From: Nocardia africana NBRC 100379 | GTDB lineage: Bacteria > Actinomycetota > Actinomycetes > Mycobacteriales > Mycobacteriaceae | Reading direction: 5' to 3' | NCBI RefSeq assembly: GCF_001612635.1 | Contig: NZ_BDAV01000009.1 | Location: 186,001 to 250,000 of the forward strand | DNA length: 64,000 nt | In this document: in pieces, positions 42,929-51,066 of the stretch | Numbering within the stretch: position 1 is the stretch's first letter | Layout of the letters: every line of letters begins with the position of its first letter | Translations under genes and position numbers: made by a program | Notes under the pieces: model-generated | Seen by the model: the letters and a program-made list of their open reading frames with translations, nothing else | What the model was told of the DNA's origin: nothing | The model's database searches: none

Positions 42929-44458
42929 TCAGCCGGTGTGGATCGACAGGGCGATGAGCATCGCCGTGCGTTTGGCCGGATCGTCGGGATCGAGGAAATC
43001 CAGTTCGCGCATCCGCCGCATGCGGTGACGGACGGTATTGGGATGCACGGCCAGGGTGCGGGCAGCGGTGGCCGGATCGCCGTGGGCTTCGAGCCAGGCC
43101 TTCAACGTCGGCAGATACGCGGTGCCCGCCCGCTCGTCGATCTCGGCCAGCTGGGCGACGGGATCGCGGGACGGGAGCCGGCCCGTGGAGGCCATCGACC
43201 GCAGGCGCTGGATCAGGACCCGGTCCCAGGCGGTGTCGTAGCAGGCCGGCTCCCGGGTTGCGGTCACCGGCAGTGCCATGCACTCGTCGGCCTCCTGGCG
43301 GCTGGCCGGCAGCTCCCGCGCGTCGGCCGTGCCGCCGATGCCTGCGACGACGGTCATGTGCGCGGGCAGGCTCGCGGCGATATCGGCGATCCACCGATAC
43401 GCCGGCGCCGGGTCGTCACCGGCCGGCAGCAGTGTGTAGACGGTATTGCCGAACAGGGTGCTGCGGCCCAGGCGCGACCAGCCGAAACCGGTGGTGGCCC
43501 GCTCGAACGCCAGCAGGATGCCGGCGTTGCGTTCCTGCTCGGCGTGGGCCTGCAAGGCGATGACGCGCAGATTGCGTGCCGGGATGCCGAGTTTGCCGAT
43601 CGCGGCCTCCGCGTCGGGACTGCCTTCGATCAACTCGATGACCAGCTCCGACTCGACCTGCCGCTCGAGGTCGGCACTGACCCGTGACCGCAGCAGATGC
43701 AACGCGACGGTGTGCGCGCCCTCCTGCAGGATTCTGGCCCGATCCCCCGAGAGCGGCTCGCGTCCGGACACCCACACCGAACCCAGCAGCTCCCGGCCCG
43801 CACGCACCGCGGCGACAGTGCGCCCGTGCAATCCGTGCTCGGGCGCGGGCGGGATGTAGCGCGGCGCGTCGGAGCGGGCGAGGTGGGCGAAAATGCCCTG
43901 CTCCTCGAAGAATCGGCGTACCCGATCGGGCATACGCCGCCCCAGAATGGTGTCCGAGCGGACCGGGTCGGTGTCGTGGTGCGCGGTGGAGTAGGCCATC
44001 ACACGCGAGAGCTGATCCTCGATCGTCACCGGTCCGTCCAGGGACGCGGAGATGGTGTCGGCCAGGGCGAACAGATCGCTGGGACCGCGCCCGGATTCGG
44101 TTTCGCGGCCCTCGAGGACCAGCCCGTAGACCACCGAGGCGATCTGGCTCCAGGACACGCTCGGGTCGACGGTCATGAGAGCGGGGCCGCGATCGTCGAG
44201 CAACTGCCGGATCCGCGCATCGGGTGTCTCGGACGTGCGGGCGACGATCACGCCGGCGCGGGCATCGATGCCCAGAGCGAGAGCTTCGGCCAGATCCGCC
44301 GCGCCGACGGCGAGGAACACGTCGCCGGTGGCCGCGTGCGGGCGAATCGGGTCGTGGACCGCGACGCTGTGGATCTCGACGGTGCGGTCGACGACGGTGC
44401 CGTGCAGGCGGGCGCCGTAGCGGCTCACGATGTTGATCAGCCGGTCCAGTTTGACCAT
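42929..44458 (-). CDS. PucR-family transcriptional regulator
   Basis: 509 residues. The C-terminal HTH_30-type domain contains LEAHGDPATAARTLAVHPNTVRHRMRRMREL, and a GGDEF-derived PucR middle domain lies around 300-400. The N-terminal 120 residues resemble a purine catabolism PucR-like sensor domain. The ribosome site GGAAGGAG is 15 nt from the ATG, rather far. It is divergent from a Gre-type gene across a region with a strong palindrome, probably its operator (inference). Confidence 0.85.
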   Translation of the reverse strand: MVKLDRLINIVSRYGARLHGTVVDRTVEIHSVAVHDPIRPHAATGDVFLAVGAADLAEALALGIDARAGVIVARTSETPDARIRQLLDDRGPALMTVDPSVSWSQIASVVYGLVLEGRETESGRGPSDLFALADTISASLDGPVTIEDQLSRVMAYSTAHHDTDPVRSDTILGRRMPDRVRRFFEEQGIFAHLARSDAPRYIPPAPEHGLHGRTVAAVRAGRELLGSVWVSGREPLSGDRARILQEGAHTVALHLLRSRVSADLERQVESELVIELIEGSPDAEAAIGKLGIPARNLRVIALQAHAEQERNAGILLAFERATTGFGWSRLGRSTLFGNTVYTLLPAGDDPAPAYRWIADIAASLPAHMTVVAGIGGTADARELPASRQEADECMALPVTATREPACYDTAWDRVLIQRLRSMASTGRLPSRDPVAQLAEIDERAGTAYLPTLKAWLEAHGDPATAARTLAVHPNTVRHRMRRMRELDFLDPDDPAKRTAMLIALSIHTG

Positions 44459-44513
44459 CGGTACCGATCACGGCTCCTTCCTGGTCGTCGGGGACTGCGG
44501 CGCTGTTCGGCGG

Positions 44514-44553
44514 CGACAATGTGTGCCGGGGAGATTGTCGGCTACCGACAATG
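44514..44553. promoter_or_regulatory. Strong palindrome plus extra half-site in pucR/gre intergenic region
   Basis: ATTGTCGG-CTA-CCGACAAT (44533-44551) is a perfect 8-bp inverted repeat. A further CGACAATGT half-site at 44514-44522 repeats the right arm (CGACAATGT, 44545-44553). It lies between divergent starts at 44458 and 44658 and so could control both genes. Confidence 0.6.
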
Positions 44554-44657
44554 TAGCGGGTGCGCCGGCGGGTCACTCTGGAGGTGGACCCTCGGTGCGG
44601 CGGATGTGGTGCCGCCCGGGGTCCGGGGTGTTGTCGGCAGTGGACGAAGAGAATGAG

Positions 44658-45104
44658 ATGACGGGAACCGAAGGCGTCTGGTTGACGCAGGACGCGTACG
44701 AGCGGCTACGGCGGGAATTGCTGGAGTTGCGGGCGGCGCAGCACGGCCCCGGCGACGAGGACGGACAGTCCGCGGCCGGGCGGCGGTTGCGCCGGCTGGA
44801 GTTGGAGGAGTTGCTGGATCGTGCCGTGGTCGGGCAGGCGCCCGCCGACGACGGCATCGCCGAACCCGGGATGGTGCTGACCGTCCGGTTCGACGACGAG
44901 CAGACCGAAACGTTCCTGCTGAGCCGGCGCGACGGCGCCGACACCGAGGAACTGGAGGTCTATTCGCCCGAGTCGCCGCTGGGCCGCGCGCTCACCGGCG
45001 CCCGGCCCGGGCAGGTGTGCTCGTACCGGATTCCCAGTGGAGCGTCGGTGAACGTGACATTGCTCGAGGCGGTCCCCTACGGCATGCACCTGCGGCGGCG
45101 TTGA
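44658..45104 (+). CDS. GreA/GreB-like RNA-polymerase secondary-channel factor
   Basis: 148 residues. A short N-terminal coiled coil (LTQDAYERLRRELLELR ... RLRRLELEELLDRAVVG) leads to a C-terminal FKBP-like domain (MVLTVRFDDEQTETFLL, YSPESPLGRALTGARPGQVCSYRIPSG). The coiled coil is shorter than in GreA, and the tip is GPGDEDGQS. It resembles the mycobacterial Gre-like group (Rv3788 type) that binds RNA polymerase without cleavage stimulation (recalled). The ATG at 44658 is preferred; a GTG at 44640 is possible. Confidence 0.75.
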   Translation: MTGTEGVWLTQDAYERLRRELLELRAAQHGPGDEDGQSAAGRRLRRLELEELLDRAVVGQAPADDGIAEPGMVLTVRFDDEQTETFLLSRRDGADTEELEVYSPESPLGRALTGARPGQVCSYRIPSGASVNVTLLEAVPYGMHLRRR

Positions 45105-45149
45105 TCGCGGGCGGCCGCGGCGGACTCGGCCGGAAAGTGAGGTCGTGAG

Positions 45150-45401
45150 ATGGATTGGCCACATCTGCTCAGGTTCGCCGGTGTCACCGTCGCGTTCTCG
45201 GCGCTGGTGCTGCTGGTCCTGGTGCCGCGGAAGGTGACCCGTCGACTGTGCTCGCAGTGCGGGCACTCCAACATCGTGCACGACCCGGTATCGGGCCGCT
45301 GCCGCAGCGCCGTGGACGCGGGAGTCCTGGTCTCGCGCGACGGCGGCGGCGGGCTGCCGACGCAGCGCTGCCGATGCCAGGACTACCGCGGCGAACGGTG
45401 A
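45150..45401 (+). CDS. Small membrane protein with Cys-rich cytosolic tail
   Basis: 83 residues. One N-terminal membrane helix (FAGVTVAFSALVLLVLV) is followed by a tail with CSQCGHSNIVHDPVSGRC and a final RCRCQDY, a Cys/His pattern suited to zinc binding. No named family recognised. It lies 45 bp after the Gre-like gene and is probably co-transcribed. Confidence 0.6.
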   Translation: MDWPHLLRFAGVTVAFSALVLLVLVPRKVTRRLCSQCGHSNIVHDPVSGRCRSAVDAGVLVSRDGGGGLPTQRCRCQDYRGER

Positions 45402-45407
45402 CCGGGC

Positions 45408-45647
45408 TCAGGAATGCGTGCCCGGTTGCCGGCGTCCGGCGAGGAAGTAGGCGATCGGCACCGCGCCCGCCGAGTTGAGCAGCGTCACCGCGGTCGCCCA
45501 CCGCCGTTTCGACCCTCGGATCTCGGCGGCCGGCCGGCGCGCGATATCGATGAGCGCCGCGAGCTTCAAGATCCCTTCGACCACGGACGCGGCCACGATC
45601 AGCCGCCGCGTCCGCTCGTCCAGCTCACTCCACCGTTTCCTCGCCAC
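45408..45647 (-). CDS. Small PLDc_N-like membrane protein
   Basis: 79 residues from GTG 45647, with GAGAGGGG 5 nt upstream. Two hydrophobic helices; the second (KRRWATAVTLLNSAGAVPIAYFLAGRR) is the typical PLDc_N motif found in short actinobacterial membrane proteins. Function unknown. Convergent with the 83-residue protein gene, 6 bp away, and divergent from the amidotransferase gene. Confidence 0.6.
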   Translation of the reverse strand: MARKRWSELDERTRRLIVAASVVEGILKLAALIDIARRPAAEIRGSKRRWATAVTLLNSAGAVPIAYFLAGRRQPGTHS

Positions 45648-45884
45648 AAGCACCCCTCTCCGGTTCCAGTACATGCCGATCACCTCATGGTGCACTGCGG
45701 GCAACCGCCGATCCAGGGCCGAAGGGCCTCGCGTTTCGCCGCGGCCAGGGTAGGGTCGATGCGGCGGCCGGGCCGCGTTCTCGACGGGGTTCCCCGCCGG
45801 CCGTGCACTGAATATCGAACCGCGACAAGCATTTTCGTCCGAGGTGGATCTCCGGTCCGTGCCGGTGCGGCGAAAGGTGAATCG

Positions 45885-46754
45885 ATGTGCCGTTTGTTCG
45901 GGCTCAGTGCGGCACCGCAGCGGGTGCACGCGACGTTCTGGTTGCTGGAGGCCTCCGACAGCCTGGCCCGACAAAGCCGCCGCGAACCCGACGGCACCGG
46001 GCTGGGCATCTTCGAAGCCGACGGCCGGCCGCTGGTGCGCAAACAGCCCATCGCCGCCTACGAGGACAAGCAGTTCGTGCGCGAGGCGATGGAGTGCGAG
46101 TCGGCGACCTTCCTCGCCCACGTGCGCTACGCCTCCACCGGTGCGACGGTCGCGGCCAACACCCACCCGTTCGAGCAACACGGGCGGCTGTTCGCCCACA
46201 ACGGCGTCGTCGGCGGGCTGCCGGAACTGGAAAGCGCACTGGGTGACTACCGTGACCTGGTCGCCGGGCAGACAGATTCCGAGCGGGTCTTCGCGCTCGT
46301 CACCCGATGCGTCGACGAACACGACGGCGATGTCGTCGCCGGGATCGGCGCGGCGGTCGGGTGGATCGCGGACAACCTGCCTGTCTTCGCGCTGAACTTC
46401 GTGCTCACCACCGCGGAGGATCTGTGGGCGCTGCGCTATCCCGACACCCACGACCTGTTCGTCCTCGAACGAGCCGCGGGCGGACCAGGCGGCGGTGAAC
46501 ATCTCGACCACGCCGGCACCGGGCCCATGCGCGCCCACTCACCCGCGCTCGCCGACCATCCGGCCGTGGTGATCGCCACCGAACGCATGGACAGCGATCC
46601 CGGCTGGCGTGAGCTGCCGGTGGGCCGGTTGCTGCACGTCGGACCGGATCTGGTGACCACCAGCCACACCGTCGTCGATTACGCGCCGCGGCACCGGCTC
46701 ACCCTCGCCGATCTCGGCGAGCACGCCGCGGCCTCGCAGCGGGCCACCACCTGA
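45885..46754 (+). CDS. Class II glutamine amidotransferase (YafJ/EgtC-like)
   Basis: 289 residues beginning MCRLFG, where Cys2 becomes the N-terminal nucleophile. HVRYASTGATVAANTHPFEQHGRLFAHNG holds the conserved Arg, Asn and Asp/Gly-rich glutamine-binding elements of Ntn-type amidotransferases. No synthase domain is fused. EgtC of ergothioneine synthesis belongs to the same family, but no other egt gene is present, so a general amidotransferase/hydrolase call is safest. GAAAGG lies about 8 nt before the ATG. Confidence 0.85.
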   Translation: MCRLFGLSAAPQRVHATFWLLEASDSLARQSRREPDGTGLGIFEADGRPLVRKQPIAAYEDKQFVREAMECESATFLAHVRYASTGATVAANTHPFEQHGRLFAHNGVVGGLPELESALGDYRDLVAGQTDSERVFALVTRCVDEHDGDVVAGIGAAVGWIADNLPVFALNFVLTTAEDLWALRYPDTHDLFVLERAAGGPGGGEHLDHAGTGPMRAHSPALADHPAVVIATERMDSDPGWRELPVGRLLHVGPDLVTTSHTVVDYAPRHRLTLADLGEHAAASQRATT

Positions 46755-46764
46755 GACAAACGTC

Positions 46765-46778
46765 TGTAACAGGTTCTA
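46765..46778. promoter_or_regulatory. Candidate KstR operator
   Basis: TGTAACAGGTTCTA fits the KstR consensus TnnAACnnGTTnnA at every fixed position. It lies 84 bp before the start of the thiolase-like gene inside the AT-rich promoter region. A wider repeat TAACA...TGTTA (46767-46771, 46787-46791) overlaps it. Confidence 0.55.
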
Positions 46779-46848
46779 TTTCTCGTGTTACTGTCACAGC
46801 CATGAGACGGGGAGCCGGCACGACCGCACGCAGTGGTGGGGTCCGTTG

Positions 46849-48369
46849 ATGGTGGATTCGCGTACGCCGGTCGTCGTGGGCGTCGGACAGGCGATCGACC
46901 GCATCGACAGTTCCGAGTACCGGCAGATGTCGTCGGTCGACCTCGCCGCCGCGGCCGCCCGCGCCGCCCTCGAGGACACCGGCGTCCGCTACGCCGAGGC
47001 CGCCGCGAGCGTCCAACTCATCGCCGGGGTGCGCCAATTCGAGATCTCGGCGCCGGTGCGCGCCCAGCTGGGCCGCTCCGACAACTACCCGCGCTCGGTG
47101 GCACGGCGCCTGGGCATCGACCCGGCCCGCGCCGTGCTCGAGGTGGTCGGCGGGCAGGGCCCGCAACATCTGCTCACCGAGTTCGCCGCCGACATCGCCG
47201 CCGGGCGACTGGAATCGGTGCTGATCACCGGATCGGACGCGATCTCGACCGAACGCCACTACGCCGGCCGAGACGACAAACCCGACTTCACCGAAACCGT
47301 CGGCGGCCAACTCGAGGACCGCGGCTTCGGATACGAATCGTTCGTCGACGACAATCTGATCGCCCACGCCGTCATGGGCGCACCCACCCAATACGGCCTG
47401 CTCGAGAACGCCCGCCGCGCGCGCGTGGGCGCGAGCCCGGAGCAGTATCGCCTCCAGATGGGAAAACTGCTGGCGCCCTTCACCTCCGTGGCCGCGAAGA
47501 ACCCCCTCGCCGCCGCGCCGATCGAGCGCAGCGCCGAGGAACTGGCGACCGTCACCGAGGCGAACCGGATGATCTGCGACCCGTTTCCGCGCCTGATGGT
47601 GGCCCGGGATCTGGTCAACCTCGGCGCCGCGGCCGTGGTGATGTCGCTGGGCAAGGCCCGCGAACTCGGTGTTCCCGACGACAAACTGGTGTATCTGCGC
47701 GGCCACGCCGACCTCGAGGAACAGACCCTGCTCGCGCGCCCCGACCTCGGGGCCGCGCCCACCGCGTGGACGGCGGCGCGAGAAGCGTTGCGGGTGGCCG
47801 GAATCGGTCTCGACGATCTCGCCACCCTCGACCTCTACAGCTGCTTTCCCGTCGCGGTGTTCAACGTCTGCGACGGCACCGGACTGGCCACCGACGACCC
47901 GCGCGGGCTCACCGTGACCGGCGGGCTGCCGTTCTTCGGCGGCCCCGGCAACAACTACTCCATGCACGCCATCGCTGAGACCGTGGCCCGGATGCGCGAC
48001 CAGCCCGGCGCTTTCGGCCTGGTCGGCGCCAACGGCGGCATCATGAGCAAATATTCGGTCGGGGTGTATTCGACCGCGCCGGCGCCCTGGGTGCCCGACC
48101 GCAGCGCGCAGTTGCAGCGCGCGGTGGCGACGGCCCCGCAGGTGTCCAGCCGGGCACGTGTCGACGGACCCGCCCGGATCGAAACCTACACCGTGCGCCA
48201 CGCATTCGAGCCGCGCACCGGACTGGTCGTCGGGCGCCTGCACGCCGACGACAGCCGGTTCCTGGCGATCATGGCGCCGGAAAGCCTTGCCGCGGTGGAT
48301 GATCCGATCGGCCGCGACATCATCGTCACGTCGAGCGAGAAGGGCAACACCGCGGTCATGGTGCCGTGA
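46849..48369 (+). CDS. Thiolase-fold protein without the canonical catalytic Cys
   Basis: 506 residues (ATG 46849; an adjoining TTG is the alternative). A thiolase-superfamily protein: the N-terminal TPVVVGVGQAIDR, the central VLITGSDAIST and the C-terminal GGLPFFGGPGNNYSMHAIAETV and GANGGIMSKYSVGVYS show the fold. The usual nucleophile segment (CxSG) reads VVGGQGPQH, and the NEAFA motif is YSCFP. A C-terminal beta domain of about 80 residues follows. Such thiolase-like proteins are linked to steroid or fatty-acid CoA ester metabolism in actinobacteria. A KstR-like box upstream supports a sterol-catabolic role (inference). It precedes a DUF3556 gene by 30 bp. Confidence 0.82.
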   Translation: MVDSRTPVVVGVGQAIDRIDSSEYRQMSSVDLAAAAARAALEDTGVRYAEAAASVQLIAGVRQFEISAPVRAQLGRSDNYPRSVARRLGIDPARAVLEVVGGQGPQHLLTEFAADIAAGRLESVLITGSDAISTERHYAGRDDKPDFTETVGGQLEDRGFGYESFVDDNLIAHAVMGAPTQYGLLENARRARVGASPEQYRLQMGKLLAPFTSVAAKNPLAAAPIERSAEELATVTEANRMICDPFPRLMVARDLVNLGAAAVVMSLGKARELGVPDDKLVYLRGHADLEEQTLLARPDLGAAPTAWTAAREALRVAGIGLDDLATLDLYSCFPVAVFNVCDGTGLATDDPRGLTVTGGLPFFGGPGNNYSMHAIAETVARMRDQPGAFGLVGANGGIMSKYSVGVYSTAPAPWVPDRSAQLQRAVATAPQVSSRARVDGPARIETYTVRHAFEPRTGLVVGRLHADDSRFLAIMAPESLAAVDDPIGRDIIVTSSEKGNTAVMVP

Positions 48370-48399
48370 CCGGCCGCGGACGCGGGAACGGAGAGAGTG

Positions 48400-50157
48400 A
48401 TGGGGTTCGTTCAGCCGGAACTGCCGGTCGTCGATCAACAGCAGTGGGACAACAGCGGCCGCAGTGAGCGCATCCGGCTCATGGCGCGGCACTGGGCCGA
48501 GGTCGGCTTCGGCACACCGGTGGTGCTGCACCTGTTCTACGTCGTCAAGATCTGCCTCTACATCCTCGGTGGCTGGCTGTTCGCGCTGAGCACCAGCGGC
48601 ATCGACGGATTCACCGCGGTGGGCAGCTGGTGGTCGGAACCGATCGTGTTCGAAAAAGCCGTGCTCTACACCATGCTGTTCGAGGTGATCGGGCTCGGCT
48701 GCGGATTCGGGCCGCTCAACAACCGCTACTTCCCGCCGATGGGATCGATCCTGTACTGGCTGCGGCCCGGAACGATCCGCCTTCCACCGTGGCCGCGCGT
48801 CGTCCCGCTGACCCGCGGCACCGCCCGCACCCCGGTCGACGCCGCGCTCTACGCACTGCTGCTGGTGGTGCTGCTGTGGGCGCTGCTGTCCGACGGCACC
48901 GGACCGATCCCCGCCCTCGACACCACCGTCGGACTGTTGCCGGCCTGGCAGGTCGGCCTCGTCGTCGCCGTGCTCGCGGTGCTGGGTCTGCGCGACAAGG
49001 TGATCTTCCTGGCCGCACGCGGCGAGGTCTACGGCTCGCTCGCGGTGGCATTCCTGTTCGGCGGCGCCGATGCGATCCTCGCCGCCAAACTCGTCTTCGT
49101 CGTCATCTGGATGGGTGCGGCGACCTCGAAACTGAACCGGCACTTCCCGTTCGTGGTCTCGACCATGATGTCCAACAGCCCGATCGTGCGTCCGCGATGG
49201 TTGAAGCGCCGCTTCTTCGCGAACTTCCCCGAGGATCTGCGCCCGGGCCGGTTGTCGCGGTGGATCGCCCACAGCGGCACCGCGGTGGAGATGTGCGCGC
49301 CGATCGTGCTGTTCTTCTCCCACGGCGGCCTGCCCACCGCGGTGGCGGCGGTGATCCTGCTGTGCTTCCACCTGGCGATCCTCACCGCCATCCCGATGGG
49401 CGTACCGCTCGAGTGGAACGTGTTCATGATCTTCGGGCTCGGAGTGCTGTTCGTCGCCCACGCCGATATCGGCTTCGCCGACGCGGCCCACCCCTGGCTG
49501 CCGGTGCTGCTGTTCGCGGTCCTCGTCGCGATCGTGATCACCGGCAACCTGCTGCCCTCGCGGATCTCGTTCCTGCCCGGGATGCGCTACTACGCCGGCA
49601 ATTGGGACACCACGGTGTGGTGCATCAAACCCTCCGCGGCACAGAAGATCGACCGCAACATCGTCGCGATCGCGAGCATGCCGCAGGCGCAGATGGAGCG
49701 CTACTACGGCAAGGACCGGGCCCAGATCCCGCTGTATCTCGGTTACGCCTTCCGCGCCATGAACACCCACGGCCGCGCCCTGTTCACCCTCGTACACCGC
49801 GCCATGCCCGCCGGCTGCGAGGACGAATACACCATCACCGACGGTGAACGCATCTGCAGCACCGCCATCGGCTGGAACTTCGGCGACGGCCACATGCACA
49901 ACGAACAACTCATCGCCGCCCTGCAGCAGCGCTGCCACTTCGAACCCGGCGAAGTCCGCGTCGTGCTGCTCGACGCCCAGCCCATCCACACCCAGGTGCA
50001 GGCCTACCGCCTCGTCGACGCCGCCACCGGCGAATTCGAAAGGGGCACCGTGCGAGTCGCCGACATGGTGGAAAGCCAGCCATGGGCCGACAACCTCCCC
50101 GTCCACGTCACCAGCACCGCGGGACCGAGCGTGACGGATCCGGCCCGGCCCGCCTGA
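48400..50157 (+). CDS. DUF3556 transmembrane protein
   Basis: 585 residues with about ten hydrophobic segments between residues 40 and 390, then a 200-residue soluble C-terminal region (YYAGNWDTTVWCIKPSAAQKI ... YYGKDRAQIPLYLGYAFRAMNTHG). I recognise it as the mycobacterial/nocardial DUF3556 type. The segment WNFGDGHMHNEQLIAALQQRCHFEPGEVRVVLLDAQPIHTQ is strongly conserved in character, but its function is unknown. Probably an operon with the thiolase-like gene, so perhaps lipid or sterol related. A GTG three bases before the ATG is also possible. Confidence 0.75.
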   Translation: MGFVQPELPVVDQQQWDNSGRSERIRLMARHWAEVGFGTPVVLHLFYVVKICLYILGGWLFALSTSGIDGFTAVGSWWSEPIVFEKAVLYTMLFEVIGLGCGFGPLNNRYFPPMGSILYWLRPGTIRLPPWPRVVPLTRGTARTPVDAALYALLLVVLLWALLSDGTGPIPALDTTVGLLPAWQVGLVVAVLAVLGLRDKVIFLAARGEVYGSLAVAFLFGGADAILAAKLVFVVIWMGAATSKLNRHFPFVVSTMMSNSPIVRPRWLKRRFFANFPEDLRPGRLSRWIAHSGTAVEMCAPIVLFFSHGGLPTAVAAVILLCFHLAILTAIPMGVPLEWNVFMIFGLGVLFVAHADIGFADAAHPWLPVLLFAVLVAIVITGNLLPSRISFLPGMRYYAGNWDTTVWCIKPSAAQKIDRNIVAIASMPQAQMERYYGKDRAQIPLYLGYAFRAMNTHGRALFTLVHRAMPAGCEDEYTITDGERICSTAIGWNFGDGHMHNEQLIAALQQRCHFEPGEVRVVLLDAQPIHTQVQAYRLVDAATGEFERGTVRVADMVESQPWADNLPVHVTSTAGPSVTDPARPA

Positions 50158-50410
50158 CTCGCGCTCGGAAAGTCGGAATGGCCTTGGACGGAGTGGGTTT
50201 GGTCCCCAGCCAGTACTCCGGCAAGGCCATCTTCCGCAGGATCTCCGACGCGGCCGGCAGATCGTCGGCCTCCGCCGCCGCGAGATAGTAAGGAAGACAT
50301 CGGGCTCCCTGTCGTCGAACAGGATCGGTGCGCAAGGATGGGCCACCGGCTCCGACTCGATGGTGAACGGCGCACACGGCCGCCGCACCACCATCTGTCG
50401 AGGAGATGAC
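50158..50410. other. Intergenic region with possible degraded minus-strand coding sequence
   Basis: On the minus strand one frame reads ESEPVAHPCAPILFDDREPD (near 50300-50360) and, after an apparent frame change near 50290, another reads LPYYLAAAEADDLPAASEIL and LPEYWLGTKPTPSKAIPTF down to about 50170. Both have coding-like, GC-ending codons. This could be the relic of a gene end; I do not recognise the family. The region also carries the first copy of a 47-bp repeat (50327-50373). Confidence 0.35.
50327..50373 (+). repeat. 47-bp direct repeat, copy 1 (upstream of RibD-like gene)
   Basis: 45 of 47 bases are identical to 51889-51935 (differences at 50337 and 50341). It ends 37 bp before the ATG at 50411; the second copy ends 38 bp before the ATG at 51974. 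Same orientation and distance argue for a shared promoter or leader element. Confidence 0.85.
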
Positions 50411-51034
50411 ATGCCCAACGTTCGCACCGATATGACGGTCTCAGTGGATGGCTACATCTGTGGACTCGCCGCGCAGCAGCCGCCCTACCTGGACAAGGGA
50501 TTCTTCCGCGTCACCGAATGGGCTGTCGCACATCGGGCGTGGCGTGAACGCGCGGGGTTCGACGGCGGCGTGCGGGACGCCGAAGACGCCCTGCTGAAGG
50601 AGATGTTCGAGCAGGCCGGCGCATATGTGATGGGGCGCAGGATGTTCGACTCCGGGGAGGAGCCGTGGGGTGAATCGCCACCGTTTCGCGCACCGGTCTT
50701 CGTCGTCACACATCGCGAGCGGGAACCGCTGATTCGCAAGGGTGGCACGACTTTTCATTTCGTCACCGACGGCGTGGCGGGTGCGATCGAGCGTGCGAAG
50801 GCCGCCTGCGGTGACCGCAACGTCCATATCAGTGGCGGTGCGACGATCGTGCAACAGGCGATCGCCGAGGGACTGCTCGACGAGATGCACGTACATATCG
50901 CACCGGTCCTGCTCGGGCAGGGCACGCGGCTGTTCGACGACCTGCCCGACACCGTGATCGAGCTGAACCGATTCCATGTCCTCGATTCACCTGCCGCCAC
51001 TCACCTCGGCTTCCGGTTCCCCACCGCCGCCTGA
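50411..51034 (+). CDS. RibD C-terminal-type (dihydrofolate-reductase-like) protein
   Basis: 207 residues, with a GAGGAGAT ribosome site. MTVSVDGYICG at the N-terminus, YVMGRRMFDSGEEPWG, and the nucleotide-binding NVHISGGATIVQQAIAEGLLDEMHVHIAPVLLGQGTRLFDDL are hallmarks of the RibD_C / DHFR-like family of small NADPH reductases. Members near ECF42 sigma factors are common. It is followed 32 bp later by an alpha/beta hydrolase gene. Confidence 0.85.
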   Translation: MPNVRTDMTVSVDGYICGLAAQQPPYLDKGFFRVTEWAVAHRAWRERAGFDGGVRDAEDALLKEMFEQAGAYVMGRRMFDSGEEPWGESPPFRAPVFVVTHREREPLIRKGGTTFHFVTDGVAGAIERAKAACGDRNVHISGGATIVQQAIAEGLLDEMHVHIAPVLLGQGTRLFDDLPDTVIELNRFHVLDSPAATHLGFRFPTAA

Positions 51035-51066
51035 CCGCCACCACGACACTCGAAAGGCACGAGCCT

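Noticed and set aside
43416..44576. 386-residue minus-strand frame overlapping the PucR gene
   Set aside because: It is a shifted reading of the PucR gene, Arg-rich and without motifs.
45885..46754. Calling the amidotransferase EgtC
   Set aside because: The N-terminus MCRLFG and absence of egtB/egtD neighbours do not support ergothioneine synthesis specifically.
46699..50427. 1,242-residue minus-strand frame opposite the thiolase-like and DUF3556 genes
   Set aside because: Low-complexity His/Arg/Gly/Asp composition; the plus-strand genes are clearly real.
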